In this document: positions 24,951 to 33,025 of the stretch, piece after piece
Layout: each line of letters begins with the position of its first letter
How positions within the stretch are numbered: position 1 is the stretch's first letter
Origin: Clostridia bacterium
Lineage (GTDB): Bacteria > Bacillota > Clostridia > Oscillospirales > CAG-272
Length of the DNA: 39,070 nt
Direction of reading: 5' to 3'
NCBI GenBank assembly: GCA_900753285.1
Contig: CAADYN010000233.1
Location: 1 to 39,070 of the forward strand
Made by a program: the position numbers and the translations under genes
The notes under the pieces: generated by a model
Told to the model about the DNA's origin: nothing
Seen by the model: only the letters and a program-made list of their open reading frames with translations
Database searches by the model: none

Positions 24951-26723
24951 TCAGATGGCGCCGGATTCCTTGAGAATTTTCTCAATGTCGGTGCCGGCAG
25001 CCTTCTTCAGTATTTCGTTCAGCGCGATGTGCTCGAAGAAGGGGAGCTTGAGGTCGGTTATCTTCTTGCCGTCGCGGAGCTGTACCGTTGCGTTCAGGAG
25101 GTCGCGGATGTCGTAGGTGCTGCCCCATACTTCCGGTACGCCGCGGTCTACGTTAAGGAGGGTATATACGGCTTCCATACCGGTACGCATTGAGTATTCG
25201 GTGGTGAAGATAGTGTCGCGGGGAGTTTCGGCGAACTGTCCGAGGAATGCGAAGTTGACTGCCTTGTCGGGGACTATAGCGGGACGGTCTCCAGCTTCTC
25301 TCGGCATGAAGAACGCGGTGATGTACGGCATCATTACGGGAACTGTGTTTGCGCTTTCCGTAGCCAGCTTTTCGATATCCTCTTCCGGAACGCCCATGTG
25401 ATAGAGCCATTCCATGCAGATCTCCTTGCCGGTGCAGTCGCGCATTGCTTTCTTTACGTAGTTGCCGGGCTTATCGGAGAACAGACCGTATACCCATACG
25501 CAAAGCTGATTATGCGGCTGAGATTTGAACTGCTGCTGACGGTTGAGCGTCCATGACAGGAGCCAGTTTGAATCCTTTACAGTTACGATACCGCCGGTGA
25601 CAGTACGTCCGCTGAACGGGTCGCGCTTGCATATCTTCTCGATGTACTGCGGAATCTTTTCGTCCAGTGTGGTGACGGTCGCGCTCATCCAGTTGCTCTG
25701 TTCGGGGTCGGAGCAGAACTTCTCGGGGTGACCGAAGCTCTCGTCCTGCGCGGCAATCTTCTTCCAGAGATCCCAGCCGTTGCCCGGGCGGAGAGTGGGG
25801 TCGAATTTCGCGGGTTCGTCTTGACTGCCCATCGTGGAGCTTTCGACGCAGCCGCCGTTTGTGATGAAGAGAAGGTCGTTTTCGGTGAGGTTTATGACTT
25901 CTTCCTTGCCGTCTCTCTCAACTGTTATCGACTTTGCCGTCTTCTTCTCGGGTGTGATTTCGTACTTTACGTCCGATACCTTTGTGTTGTAGATGAAGTC
26001 TACGCCGTGGGACTTGAGGTAGCTTTCCATCGGGAGGATTATGGATTCATACTGATTGTATCTTGTGAAGCGGAGAGCTTTGAAGTCGGGAAGTCCGCCG
26101 ATGTGGTGAATGAAACGCTTGATGTACAGCTTCATCTCGAGCGCGCTGTGCCAGTTTTCAAACGCGAACATTGTGCGCCAGTAGAGCCAGAAGTTTGAGG
26201 AGAATACTTCGTCGTCGAATACGTCTGTGATTCTCTTGTTGTAGAGCTGCTCGTCGGGTGTGAAGAAGAGGTTCATTATCTCCATTGCGCCCTTGTCGGA
26301 GATAGCGAACTTGCCGTCAGTGTGCGCGTCCTCACCGCGGTTCACAGTGGCACGGCAGAGGGAGAAGTTGGGGTCGTCCTTGTTCAGCCAGTAGTATTCG
26401 TCAAGTACGCTTGCGCCTTCGGTTTCGAGTGAGGGAATGGAGCGGAGAAGATCCCACATAACTTCAAAGTGGTTGTCCATTTCACGTCCGCCGCGCATTA
26501 CGTAGCCGATGTCGTATTTCTTACCGTCGCAGGCACCGCCCGCTGTGGGGTCTTTTTCGATAACGTGGATGTTCTCACCCTTCATCTGACCGTCACGCAC
26601 AAGGTAGCACGCAGCGGTAAGAGAGGCAAGTCCCGAGCCTACAAGGTATGCAGACTTGTTGTCCACTCCTTCGGGTTTGCGAGGTCTTGCAAATGCTTCA
26701 TAGTTGCCGCTTGAATAATACAT
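24951..26723 (-). CDS. ohyA: Oleate hydratase (myosin-cross-reactive antigen family)
   Basis: FAD-dependent enzyme that adds water to the cis-9 double bond of oleic or linoleic acid to give 10-hydroxy fatty acids. The N-terminal FAD fold has YLVGSGLASLTAACYL (GSG at about 29-31) and VIEKDPTAGGACDG; MRGGREMDNHFEVMWDL is characteristic of the family. Later signatures include FITNGGCVESSTMG and the C-terminal FAITE-like FAETPRDTIFTTEYS. The length of 590 residues is normal. It has no TM segment; these enzymes are cytosolic or peripheral at the membrane. AAAGGAGAT precedes the ATG. It is monocistronic with its own promoter. In gut bacteria it is linked to detoxifying unsaturated fatty acids. Confidence 0.95.
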   Translation of the reverse strand: MYYSSGNYEAFARPRKPEGVDNKSAYLVGSGLASLTAACYLVRDGQMKGENIHVIEKDPTAGGACDGKKYDIGYVMRGGREMDNHFEVMWDLLRSIPSLETEGASVLDEYYWLNKDDPNFSLCRATVNRGEDAHTDGKFAISDKGAMEIMNLFFTPDEQLYNKRITDVFDDEVFSSNFWLYWRTMFAFENWHSALEMKLYIKRFIHHIGGLPDFKALRFTRYNQYESIILPMESYLKSHGVDFIYNTKVSDVKYEITPEKKTAKSITVERDGKEEVINLTENDLLFITNGGCVESSTMGSQDEPAKFDPTLRPGNGWDLWKKIAAQDESFGHPEKFCSDPEQSNWMSATVTTLDEKIPQYIEKICKRDPFSGRTVTGGIVTVKDSNWLLSWTLNRQQQFKSQPHNQLCVWVYGLFSDKPGNYVKKAMRDCTGKEICMEWLYHMGVPEEDIEKLATESANTVPVMMPYITAFFMPREAGDRPAIVPDKAVNFAFLGQFAETPRDTIFTTEYSMRTGMEAVYTLLNVDRGVPEVWGSTYDIRDLLNATVQLRDGKKITDLKLPFFEHIALNEILKKAAGTDIEKILKESGAI

Positions 26724-26794
26724 GATATATCTCCTTTATGTTTTTTACTTGATTTTTTATTTGTTTCGGGATTGTTTCCCGCCCTTGTGACTAC

Positions 26795-26823
26795 ATTATA
26801 TCATGCCCCATTTTCCTCTACAA
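26795..26823 (-). promoter_or_regulatory. ohyA: Promoter of oleate hydratase
   Basis: On the minus strand TTGTAG (26823-26818), a 17-bp spacer with TGA directly before the box and TATAAT (26800-26795). The start point would be near 26788. Confidence 0.78.
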
Positions 26824-26840
26824 TAGACAAAAGAATGCCG

Positions 26841-26859
26841 TTGTCATAATTTGTGACAA
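26841..26859. promoter_or_regulatory. Inverted repeat, possible activator site upstream of oleate hydratase
   Basis: TTGTCA (26841-26846) and TGACAA (26854-26859) form a perfect inverted repeat around a 7-nt centre. Its centre lies about 62 bp upstream of the predicted oleate hydratase start, a typical class I activator position. No regulator gene lies nearby. Confidence 0.4.
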
Positions 26860-27049
26860 ACGCGGAGGAATGTATAATTCTTCGACAAAACACCGCGAAT
26901 GCACAAATTTTTTCCGATGAGACTGCGGTTTGTTTTGAAATAGCTAATAAATAGTCGAGATTGGTTGTACAAAACGCACATAAATATCGTTCATATACTG
27001 TTGAAATAGCGGAATATCACAAATTAATGTGGATTTTTTCGTCGGCGTG

Positions 27050-27058
27050 TGATATAAT
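27050..27058 (+). promoter_or_regulatory. Extended -10 promoter of the CotH-type lipoprotein gene
   Basis: TGA-TATAAT (TATAAT at 27053-27058) lies about 50 bp before the ATG at 27109. The -35 region (about 27030) is poor. Confidence 0.6.
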
Positions 27059-27108
27059 TCAAATATTAAACTCAGCGTAATGTCAAATGAAAGGCACAGT
27101 GTATATAT

Positions 27109-30100
27109 ATGAAAAATATGGGAAAGACCCTTTTGAGCTTACTTCTGGCGGCGGTTATGCTATGTCAGACTGCCTGCTCGGGGGGAGAGACTGCAGTGAC
27201 CGACGGAGAGAACACACCCGTGTCGTCATCCGTGTCACAGAGCGAGAACATGGCGATAAACGAGCTGAGACCGGACGGAAAGCTTGACGACGACGCAAAG
27301 GACGTTGACGGGATTGCGCTGTCCTCAGCCGAAGACCTCGCGAAAATAGGAAACGACAAAAAATATCCTCTCGACGGGAATTATGTCCTTGTCGCGGATA
27401 TTGATATGTCAAATTACGGCGCTTTTACTCCGATAGGCGGCAGTGCGAGCGAATGCGGTATAGTGGAAGGCTCGAATGTGTTCTCGGGAACGTTTGACGG
27501 ACGCGGACACACGATATACGGACTGAAAGTAGACGTCACCGCAAACGAAAGATCGCACGTCGGAATGTTCGGCACGGTCGCTTCAACCAAATCCGATTCT
27601 CCTGCGGTGATAAAGAACCTCATCATAAAGTATCCGAGCGTGACGGGAACAGCAAACGCGCCCGCTACATATGCCGTTCTCATCGGACAGGCTGACGGAT
27701 ACGTGAATATCGACAATGTTGCGCTCATCTCGGGAGAAGTAAATATCTCGGTGGGCGGAAACGGAGACAACCTCGGCTTCGGCGCGCTCATAGGACAGTG
27801 CCGTACACAGGACTACACGGGGCTGAATAACAACGGAATTAACATAACGAATGTTTTCTCAAGCGTTGACGTTACGGGAGAGAACAACGGACGCTCAAAC
27901 TACACAAGCGGACTAATAGGACGTATCAGAGGCTCGGATATAGGAAAGCTCTCTAATGTGCTCATGCTCGGCAGCGTGTACCATGCGGGAGAGAAGAGCC
28001 ATTCCATCGCCGCCGGAGACTCGCACGCCAAGGTGAACGAGAACGTCTACTACCGCGCAGGATATTCTATCGACGTAAACTTCAACGGCAAGACAAAATC
28101 ATCGCGTTCTCTCCTTGAAGCAAATGCGGAGTTCAGCTCGGACGAGTGGTCTGTAGTCGAGGGAAGATATCCGATGCTGGGTATGATGCTCGAGAGCAAG
28201 CTGTACACTCCGCTTGACTTTGTTACGGTGAAGCTCGCGGACGGTGACAGAGCGGAAAAAGTCACGTCAAACTTCACGCTCCCGACAGATGTTTTCGGCA
28301 CTGCGATAGAATGGAACAGCTCCGATACATCTTCCATCAAAATCGACGGGGAAAACGCAATTGTCACAAAGCCGGAGTCGGGTGTGAAGAAGGTCATACT
28401 CACCGCGACAATAGACGGCATTTCCCGCACGTTCAGCTACAGCGTAGACTCCGACATAAAGGGATTTATCTCGTTCGACGGGGACAAGACCCTCACCGCG
28501 ATGAGCTATTCCGACGGAACCACATATAACTGGACAGTATATGATCCTCTCACGGGAGACGTAAGAAAAACCGAGACGGGCACTACAGGTACGTTCACCC
28601 TTGACGAAAGCCTGCTTGAATCGGTAGTCGCACTTGAAGCCGACGGAGCCAATGCGTATTTCTACTACAGCAATCTCCCGTCCGTTTCAATAACCTCCGA
28701 TACAGAATACTATGATATATCAAAAGAAGGCTACTCCAAGGCGAAGATTTCGATATACTCGACCGACGGCTACACCGAGACCGCATATTCCGGAGACACA
28801 CAGATAAAGCTGCGCGGAAACTCTACCGCATATCAGGCAAAGCGTCCGTTCAGGCTGAAGCTCTCGAAAAAGGCGGATCTCTTCGGCATGGGTGAGAGCA
28901 AGCACTGGGTACTCCTTGCCAATGCCTTCGACAGAACCAACCTCCGCAACAAGCTGTCCTACGACCTGAGCGGAGCGTTTGGAATGCCGTACTGCGAGTC
29001 GCTCCTTGTGAATGTCGTATACAACGGCGTGTACTACGGACTTTACGAGCTGTCCGAGAACATTCGCGTTGACGACGGCAGAGTTGAAGTGTTCGACTGG
29101 GAAGACGCAGCTGAAGAAGTCGCAAAGGCGATAGCGAAGAAGGATTCACTCTCCGATACCGAATGCGACGCACTTGAAGAAAAGCTCTGCTCTAACCTTA
29201 CATGGATAACGAGCGGCAAGTTCGGCGACTACACGATATCCGACTACTACGACACCTCGACCTTCGACATAAGCGGCGGCTATCTCATAGAAAACGACTC
29301 ATACTTTGACGAGCTGTCGAAATTCATCACAAAGAACGAAATGAAGATGATGATAAAAAGCCCCGAATCTCTCATTTCAAACGACGAGATGATGAACTAC
29401 CTCAAGACCTACATTCAGGATATGGAAAACGCTGTTTATTCGCCGAACCGCGTCAACTCCGACGGAAAAACCTACAGCGACTACATGGACGTAAAATCCT
29501 TCATAGACTTCTGGATGGTCAACCAGATTTTCAAAAACGTCGAGCTTCTCTTTAAGAGCTGCTATATGTACAAGGACGTTGGCGGAAAGCTCTACTTCGG
29601 ACCGATATGGGATATGGACTGGACAAGCGGCAACCACGTGAACCTTCACGGAGAAGGCTCCAAATACAACACGTGGTGGCACAGCGAGAGCCAGGACAGA
29701 GAATACTGGTACCGCGCGCTCTACAACGACCCGAACTTCATTCTTCTCCTGTGGGAAAGATGGCAGGAGATAGGCGGGGATATCGACAATATGTTCGCGG
29801 AGCTTGACAGCCTTTCCGATGAGATAAAGCCCTCCGCCGACGTGGACAACAGCCGCTGGTGGTACGATATGTCTTATTCCGATGAAGTCAAGAGATTCAA
29901 AAAGTGGATGACGGACAGACGAAACTGGATGAATAAGCAGTTTGAAACCCCGGATACGCTGATAAATTCCTTCGGATATTTCAAGGAGAGCAAGATCATT
30001 AAGCTGAGAAATGCAAATGTCGAGGGAGACGAGCTTGTGCTTGACGTTAAGATGAGCAATAAGTTCACAAAATGCGAGGTCATGATAAACGGCGTAACTC

Positions 30101-30291
30101 TCGGAGACTTCACTGTCGAGGGCGGCAAGGTTCGTGTTCCAGCGGATAAGCTGAAGGAGTCGGGCAAGTACAACGCTATCGAGGTAATGGCGAAGAACAA
30201 CGACGGCTCATACAGCGTAATTCAGTCAAGAAGAGGACAGAACGGCTCATCTGCAATAGACGCGGCGTATATCTTCTACATGAGCAAATAA
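27109..30291 (+). CDS. CotH-kinase-domain lipoprotein with GLUG-like and Ig-like regions
   Basis: The 1060-residue protein has a lipoprotein signal with lipobox QTAC (Cys23). Residues about 65-345 resemble GLUG-type beta repeats: LVADIDMSNYGAFTPIGG, FSGTFDGRGHTIYGL, IKNLIIKY. An atrophied bacterial Ig-like domain follows (about 366-450; FGTAIEWNSSD, VILTATIDG). The CotH domain spans about 523-900: IKLRGNSTAYQAKRPFRLKL (from 566), FDRTNLRNKLSYDL, GVYYGLYELSENIRV and FGPIWDMDW (830-838), with Asp835 and Asp837 as the likely metal-binding DxD. A small C-terminal beta domain follows. CotH of Bacillus phosphorylates spore coat proteins; here the lipid anchor places the kinase outside the membrane, so the target is probably a surface protein. 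The ATG has only a distant AAAGG. Confidence 0.88.
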   Translation: MKNMGKTLLSLLLAAVMLCQTACSGGETAVTDGENTPVSSSVSQSENMAINELRPDGKLDDDAKDVDGIALSSAEDLAKIGNDKKYPLDGNYVLVADIDMSNYGAFTPIGGSASECGIVEGSNVFSGTFDGRGHTIYGLKVDVTANERSHVGMFGTVASTKSDSPAVIKNLIIKYPSVTGTANAPATYAVLIGQADGYVNIDNVALISGEVNISVGGNGDNLGFGALIGQCRTQDYTGLNNNGINITNVFSSVDVTGENNGRSNYTSGLIGRIRGSDIGKLSNVLMLGSVYHAGEKSHSIAAGDSHAKVNENVYYRAGYSIDVNFNGKTKSSRSLLEANAEFSSDEWSVVEGRYPMLGMMLESKLYTPLDFVTVKLADGDRAEKVTSNFTLPTDVFGTAIEWNSSDTSSIKIDGENAIVTKPESGVKKVILTATIDGISRTFSYSVDSDIKGFISFDGDKTLTAMSYSDGTTYNWTVYDPLTGDVRKTETGTTGTFTLDESLLESVVALEADGANAYFYYSNLPSVSITSDTEYYDISKEGYSKAKISIYSTDGYTETAYSGDTQIKLRGNSTAYQAKRPFRLKLSKKADLFGMGESKHWVLLANAFDRTNLRNKLSYDLSGAFGMPYCESLLVNVVYNGVYYGLYELSENIRVDDGRVEVFDWEDAAEEVAKAIAKKDSLSDTECDALEEKLCSNLTWITSGKFGDYTISDYYDTSTFDISGGYLIENDSYFDELSKFITKNEMKMMIKSPESLISNDEMMNYLKTYIQDMENAVYSPNRVNSDGKTYSDYMDVKSFIDFWMVNQIFKNVELLFKSCYMYKDVGGKLYFGPIWDMDWTSGNHVNLHGEGSKYNTWWHSESQDREYWYRALYNDPNFILLLWERWQEIGGDIDNMFAELDSLSDEIKPSADVDNSRWWYDMSYSDEVKRFKKWMTDRRNWMNKQFETPDTLINSFGYFKESKIIKLRNANVEGDELVLDVKMSNKFTKCEVMINGVTLGDFTVEGGKVRVPADKLKESGKYNAIEVMAKNNDGSYSVIQSRRGQNGSSAIDAAYIFYMSK

Positions 30292-30300
30292 CAAACAAAA

Positions 30301-30350
30301 AATACCGGACATACAAGCCAGCGAACTCTTAAACGAAAAAAATACCGGAC
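30301..30350 (+). repeat. Direct repeat of a terminator arm, period 40 bp
   Basis: AATACCGGAC occurs at 30301-30310 and 30341-30350, each followed by a related segment (CATACAAGCCAGCGAA and AAACTAGCCAGTGAA). Both copies can pair with the single GTCCGGTATT at 30379-30388. Confidence 0.85.
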
Positions 30351-30396
30351 AAACTAGCCAGTGAAAAAGGTTAAGTAAGTCCGGTATTGTTTTTTT
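30341..30396. terminator. Bidirectional terminator between the CotH-type and SGNH genes
   Basis: AATACCGGAC (30341-30350) pairs with GTCCGGTATT (30379-30388), followed by GTTTTTTT. On the minus strand the same stem ends in a run of T residues, serving the SGNH gene. Confidence 0.88.
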
Positions 30397-31054
30397 ACAT
30401 TGCTTTGAGGAACGCGAGTATCTTTTCCGTGAGCAGGACGTGTCCGGCGTCGTTCGGGTGAAGTCCGTCGGGGCAGTAGCGTTCGCGGATTATGTCAACC
30501 TTCGGCTGGATTCCGCTGACTGCGTAAAGGTCAAGCACGGGGAGGGAATAATACTCTGCAACCTCACGGATTATCTCAACGTAGGTCTTGAGCGGAGCAA
30601 CGTTGTAAGCCTTGTAGCCGTCGCCCTTCATGTTGTCCTCTGTCACGCGGTGGATGGGAGTCATTATGAATATCGCCTTGCCGGGGAAACGCTCGATAAG
30701 ACGGTTCATGAGGTAGTGGCAAGCTCCGTAGAAGGTGTAGACCGTGCGGTCGCCGAATGTTCCGAGAGGTGCGTCGCCGTGTCCGAAGTCGTTAGTTCCG
30801 CCGAACACACCGATTATGTCCGCGTCCTCGTCAAGCTCTTCCACTCTCGCGCAGAAGTCCTTGTCCCAGTTTGCGCAGTCGGAGGGCTTTGTCTGACGCG
30901 CTATTCTTGTGCCGCCGATGCCGTAGTTTTTCGATTCTCTGAAGCCGCCCGCCTTGCCGACGAGAGTTACGAAGTGATGCTCGGCTCCGCTTGTGCCGCA
31001 GCCCTCGGTTATGCTGTCGCCGAGGAATACTATCTTTTTTCCTTTGAGATCCAT
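30395..31054 (-). CDS. SGNH/GDSL-type hydrolase
   Basis: The 219-residue protein has the SGNH blocks: GDSIT with nucleophile S14, the block II Gly region YGIGGTRIA, GGTND (85-89) and DGLHPNDAGH with D196 and H199. These enzymes hydrolyse esters of lipids, acetylated sugars or peptides. There is no signal peptide, so it is predicted to be cytosolic. It stands alone with its own promoter. AGGCG precedes the ATG. The substrate is unknown; carbohydrate esterase is one possibility. Confidence 0.9.
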   Translation of the reverse strand: MDLKGKKIVFLGDSITEGCGTSGAEHHFVTLVGKAGGFRESKNYGIGGTRIARQTKPSDCANWDKDFCARVEELDEDADIIGVFGGTNDFGHGDAPLGTFGDRTVYTFYGACHYLMNRLIERFPGKAIFIMTPIHRVTEDNMKGDGYKAYNVAPLKTYVEIIREVAEYYSLPVLDLYAVSGIQPKVDIIRERYCPDGLHPNDAGHVLLTEKILAFLKAM

Positions 31055-31096
31055 TTTTTGCGCCTGCTTTCGTTTTATTTTGTTTTTCCGACTGAA

Positions 31097-31125
31097 ATTT
31101 TAGCACAATGTATGTATTCTGTCAA
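31097..31125 (-). promoter_or_regulatory. Promoter of the SGNH hydrolase gene
   Basis: On the minus strand perfect TTGACA (31125-31120), a 17-bp spacer ending TGC and TAAAAT (31102-31097): both consensus -35 and extended -10. Confidence 0.87.
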
Positions 31126-31178
31126 GTAACGGCGCGGTTTTTTCGACTATATTGCCTCTCGGGTTTATAAAAAATCAC

Positions 31179-31208
31179 TTGATGAAGCGACGCGGTTCGT
31201 GATATAAT
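31179..31208 (+). promoter_or_regulatory. Promoter of the M42 peptidase gene
   Basis: TTGATG (31179-31184), an 18-bp spacer ending TGA and TATAAT (31203-31208), about 38 bp before the ATG. Confidence 0.78.
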
Positions 31209-31245
31209 AACATCATAATTATTAAAAATACGAAAGGCAAATATT

Positions 31246-32283
31246 ATGGACAGAAAATACGCTGAATATGCGACAAAAAAAGCGCTACAGCTCCTTGCGA
31301 TAGACAGCCCTACTGGATTTACCGACAAGGCTGCCGAATGGGTGAAGAATGAGTTTTCCACTCTCGGCTTTGACGCGAAGATAACCGCAAAGGGAGGAGT
31401 GCTCGTTGACCTCGGCGGGGAAAACGACAGCGACGCGCTCCTGCTTGAAGCTCACACAGACACTCTCGGCGGCATGGTAGCGGAGGTAAAAGGCTCCGGC
31501 AGACTGAGACTGACAAATCTCGGCGGCATGAGAGCGGAGAACGCGGAGACCGAAAACGTCAGAGTTTACACAAGGGACGGCAAGGTTTACGAAGGCACTC
31601 TCCAGCTCTGCAATGCTTCCGTACACGTCAACGGCAGCTACGGAGACACAAAGCGCAGCTGGACTACAACCGAAGTCGTGCTTGACGAAAACGTAAACTC
31701 CGATGACGATGTAAAGGCTCTCGGAATAGAAGTCGGAGATATCGTGGCGTTTGACCCCAGAACAAAGATAACGGAAAGCGGATACATAAAGAGCAGATTC
31801 CTTGACGACAAGCTCTCGGTGGGCATTCTTCTCGGCTTCGCTCACTTTGTTAAGGAAGAAAACATCACTCTCCCGCGCCGCACATACCTCCACATTACCG
31901 TATATGAGGAAGTCGGACACGGCGGAGCAGGCTCAGTCCCCGCAGGCGTAACGGAAGCTATCTCGGTCGACATGGGCTGCGTAGGCGACGGACTTTCCTG
32001 CACCGAAAGACAGGTTTCCATATGCGCAAAGGACTCCGGCGGACCTTACTCTTACGCAGTGGTAGGAAAGCTCATCGCGGCGGCTAAGCGTGAAGAAGCG
32101 GACTACGCGGTCGACGTTTACCCCTTCTACGGCTCGGATGTTGAGGCTACTCTCAGCGCGGGCAACGATATCCGTCACGGACTTATCGGCGCGGGTGTTT
32201 ATGCAAGCCACGGCTACGAACGCTCCCACATCGACGGAGTTTACAATTCCCTGAAGGTTCTCAAGGGATATCTTGAAGTATAA
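31246..32283 (+). CDS. M42-family metallopeptidase (glutamyl aminopeptidase type)
   Basis: The 345-residue protein has the M42 di-metal site: H70 and D72 in LLLEAHTDTLGG, FLDDKLSVG (about 185-193) with the bridging Asp, catalytic E221-E222 in YEEVGHGGAG, an Asp in VDMGCVGDG and a C-terminal His in ERSHIDG. M42 enzymes form tetrahedral dodecamers in the cytosol and trim peptides from the N-terminus; some relatives were named endoglucanase M. AAAGG precedes the ATG. It is a single gene with its own promoter. The exact residue preference is not visible. Confidence 0.93.
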   Translation: MDRKYAEYATKKALQLLAIDSPTGFTDKAAEWVKNEFSTLGFDAKITAKGGVLVDLGGENDSDALLLEAHTDTLGGMVAEVKGSGRLRLTNLGGMRAENAETENVRVYTRDGKVYEGTLQLCNASVHVNGSYGDTKRSWTTTEVVLDENVNSDDDVKALGIEVGDIVAFDPRTKITESGYIKSRFLDDKLSVGILLGFAHFVKEENITLPRRTYLHITVYEEVGHGGAGSVPAGVTEAISVDMGCVGDGLSCTERQVSICAKDSGGPYSYAVVGKLIAAAKREEADYAVDVYPFYGSDVEATLSAGNDIRHGLIGAGVYASHGYERSHIDGVYNSLKVLKGYLEV

Positions 32284-32298
32284 CTAAATTTAACTGAA

Positions 32299-32342
32299 AC
32301 AAGAGAGGTTCCGGCAGTAATTTCTGTTGGGACTTTTCTTGT
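32299..32342 (+). other. Imperfect inverted repeat between M42 peptidase and P-loop gene
   Basis: ACAAGA (32299-32304) pairs with TCTTGT (32337-32342), with inner pairs GTTCC/GGGAC and CAG/CTG. It lacks a clean T run after the stem. It may end the peptidase transcript or be a leader structure. Confidence 0.4.
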
Positions 32343-32375
32343 ATGGGAACGAAAAATAAATTTACAGGTGATAAT

Positions 32376-32907
32376 ATGGGTACGGGAATTCAGATATGCG
32401 GACTGAACGGAAGCGGAAAAAGTACGCTCGGAAAAGCGCTCGCTGAAAGAATCGGGTTTTACTTTATTGATAATGAGAATCTGTATTTTCAAAGGACAAA
32501 CGTGGACGAGCCGTACGTTAATCCTAAATCCCGCGGTGAGGTCGAAAGGCTTCTTGCTGATGAGGTCGCCAAGCATCCCGATTTTGTTTTTGCCGCTGTA
32601 AGCTGTAAGAGGGGACTACGGAGAAGATATAATCCCCATGTATAACTATGTCGTATTGGTTGAAGCTCCCAAAAGCGTCCGTTCGTATAGGGTAAGAAAT
32701 CGCTCTTTAGAAAAGTTCGGCGACAGGATGCTCAATGGCGGAGATTTGCACGAGCAGGAGGAAGCGTTTTTTAGGATGGTTGACGGGCGAGGGGACGACT
32801 TTGTCATGGACTGGGTGAAAGCGGTGAAATGTCCGATTATCAGAGTTGACGGAACAAAGCCGATTCAAGAGAACGTCGAATTTATCAGGCGCGAGATAGG
32901 CATATGA
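32376..32907 (+). pseudogene. Small P-loop NTPase (kinase-like), apparently frameshifted
   Basis: An N-terminal part reads MGTGIQICGLNGSGKSTLGKAL with a Walker A P-loop, from the ATG at 32376 with AGGTGAT upstream. A second part in the next frame reads DYGEDIIPMYNYVVLVEAPKS onward to 32907, with RVRNRSLEKFGDRM and VIRVDGTKPIQENVEFI, as in shikimate-kinase/AAA-like small kinases. The frames join at GGGG (32611-32614): dropping one G gives an uninterrupted protein of about 176 residues. As written, translation stops after YNPHV at 32645. It could be a true pseudogene, a sequencing or assembly error in a homopolymer, or rarely a programmed slip. The substrate is unknown. Confidence 0.8.
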
Positions 32908-32918
32908 ACCGATAAAAA

Positions 32919-32953
32919 CCGGCTTATGCAGTAAAGCACGGCTCTGTTTTTTT
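32919..32953 (+). terminator. Weak terminator after the P-loop gene
   Basis: CCGGCTT (32919-32925) can pair with AAGC-A-CGG (32934-32941) with a bulged A; CTCTG and a seven-T run follow. Confidence 0.5.
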
Positions 32954-32964
32954 GCGCTTTTCCC

Positions 32965-32993
32965 TTGTATTGTCCGGCGTAGTACGGTATAAT
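32965..32993 (+). promoter_or_regulatory. Promoter of the stand-alone ABC-class ATPase gene
   Basis: TTGTAT (32965-32970), a 17-bp spacer and perfect TATAAT (32988-32993), about 33 bp before the ATG at 33026. Confidence 0.8.
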
Positions 32994-33025
32994 GTTTACA
33001 TAGTACTAAAACGGAGGCAGACGAT

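Larger units (their letters stand above)
26724..27108. other. 385-bp intergenic region between divergent oleate hydratase and CotH-type genes
   Basis: It contains a promoter for each gene and one perfect inverted repeat (26841-26859). The rest (about 26880-27040) is AT-rich with no supported gene or RNA that I can recognise. Confidence 0.7.

Noticed and set aside
25728..26198. 156-codon plus-strand frame opposite oleate hydratase
   Set aside because: Shadow of a clear full-length gene.
26870..26920. 16-codon small ORF after a GGAGG in the oleate hydratase/CotH intergenic region
   Set aside because: The GGAGG is only one base from the ATG, too close to act as a ribosome site, and the peptide has no distinctive feature.
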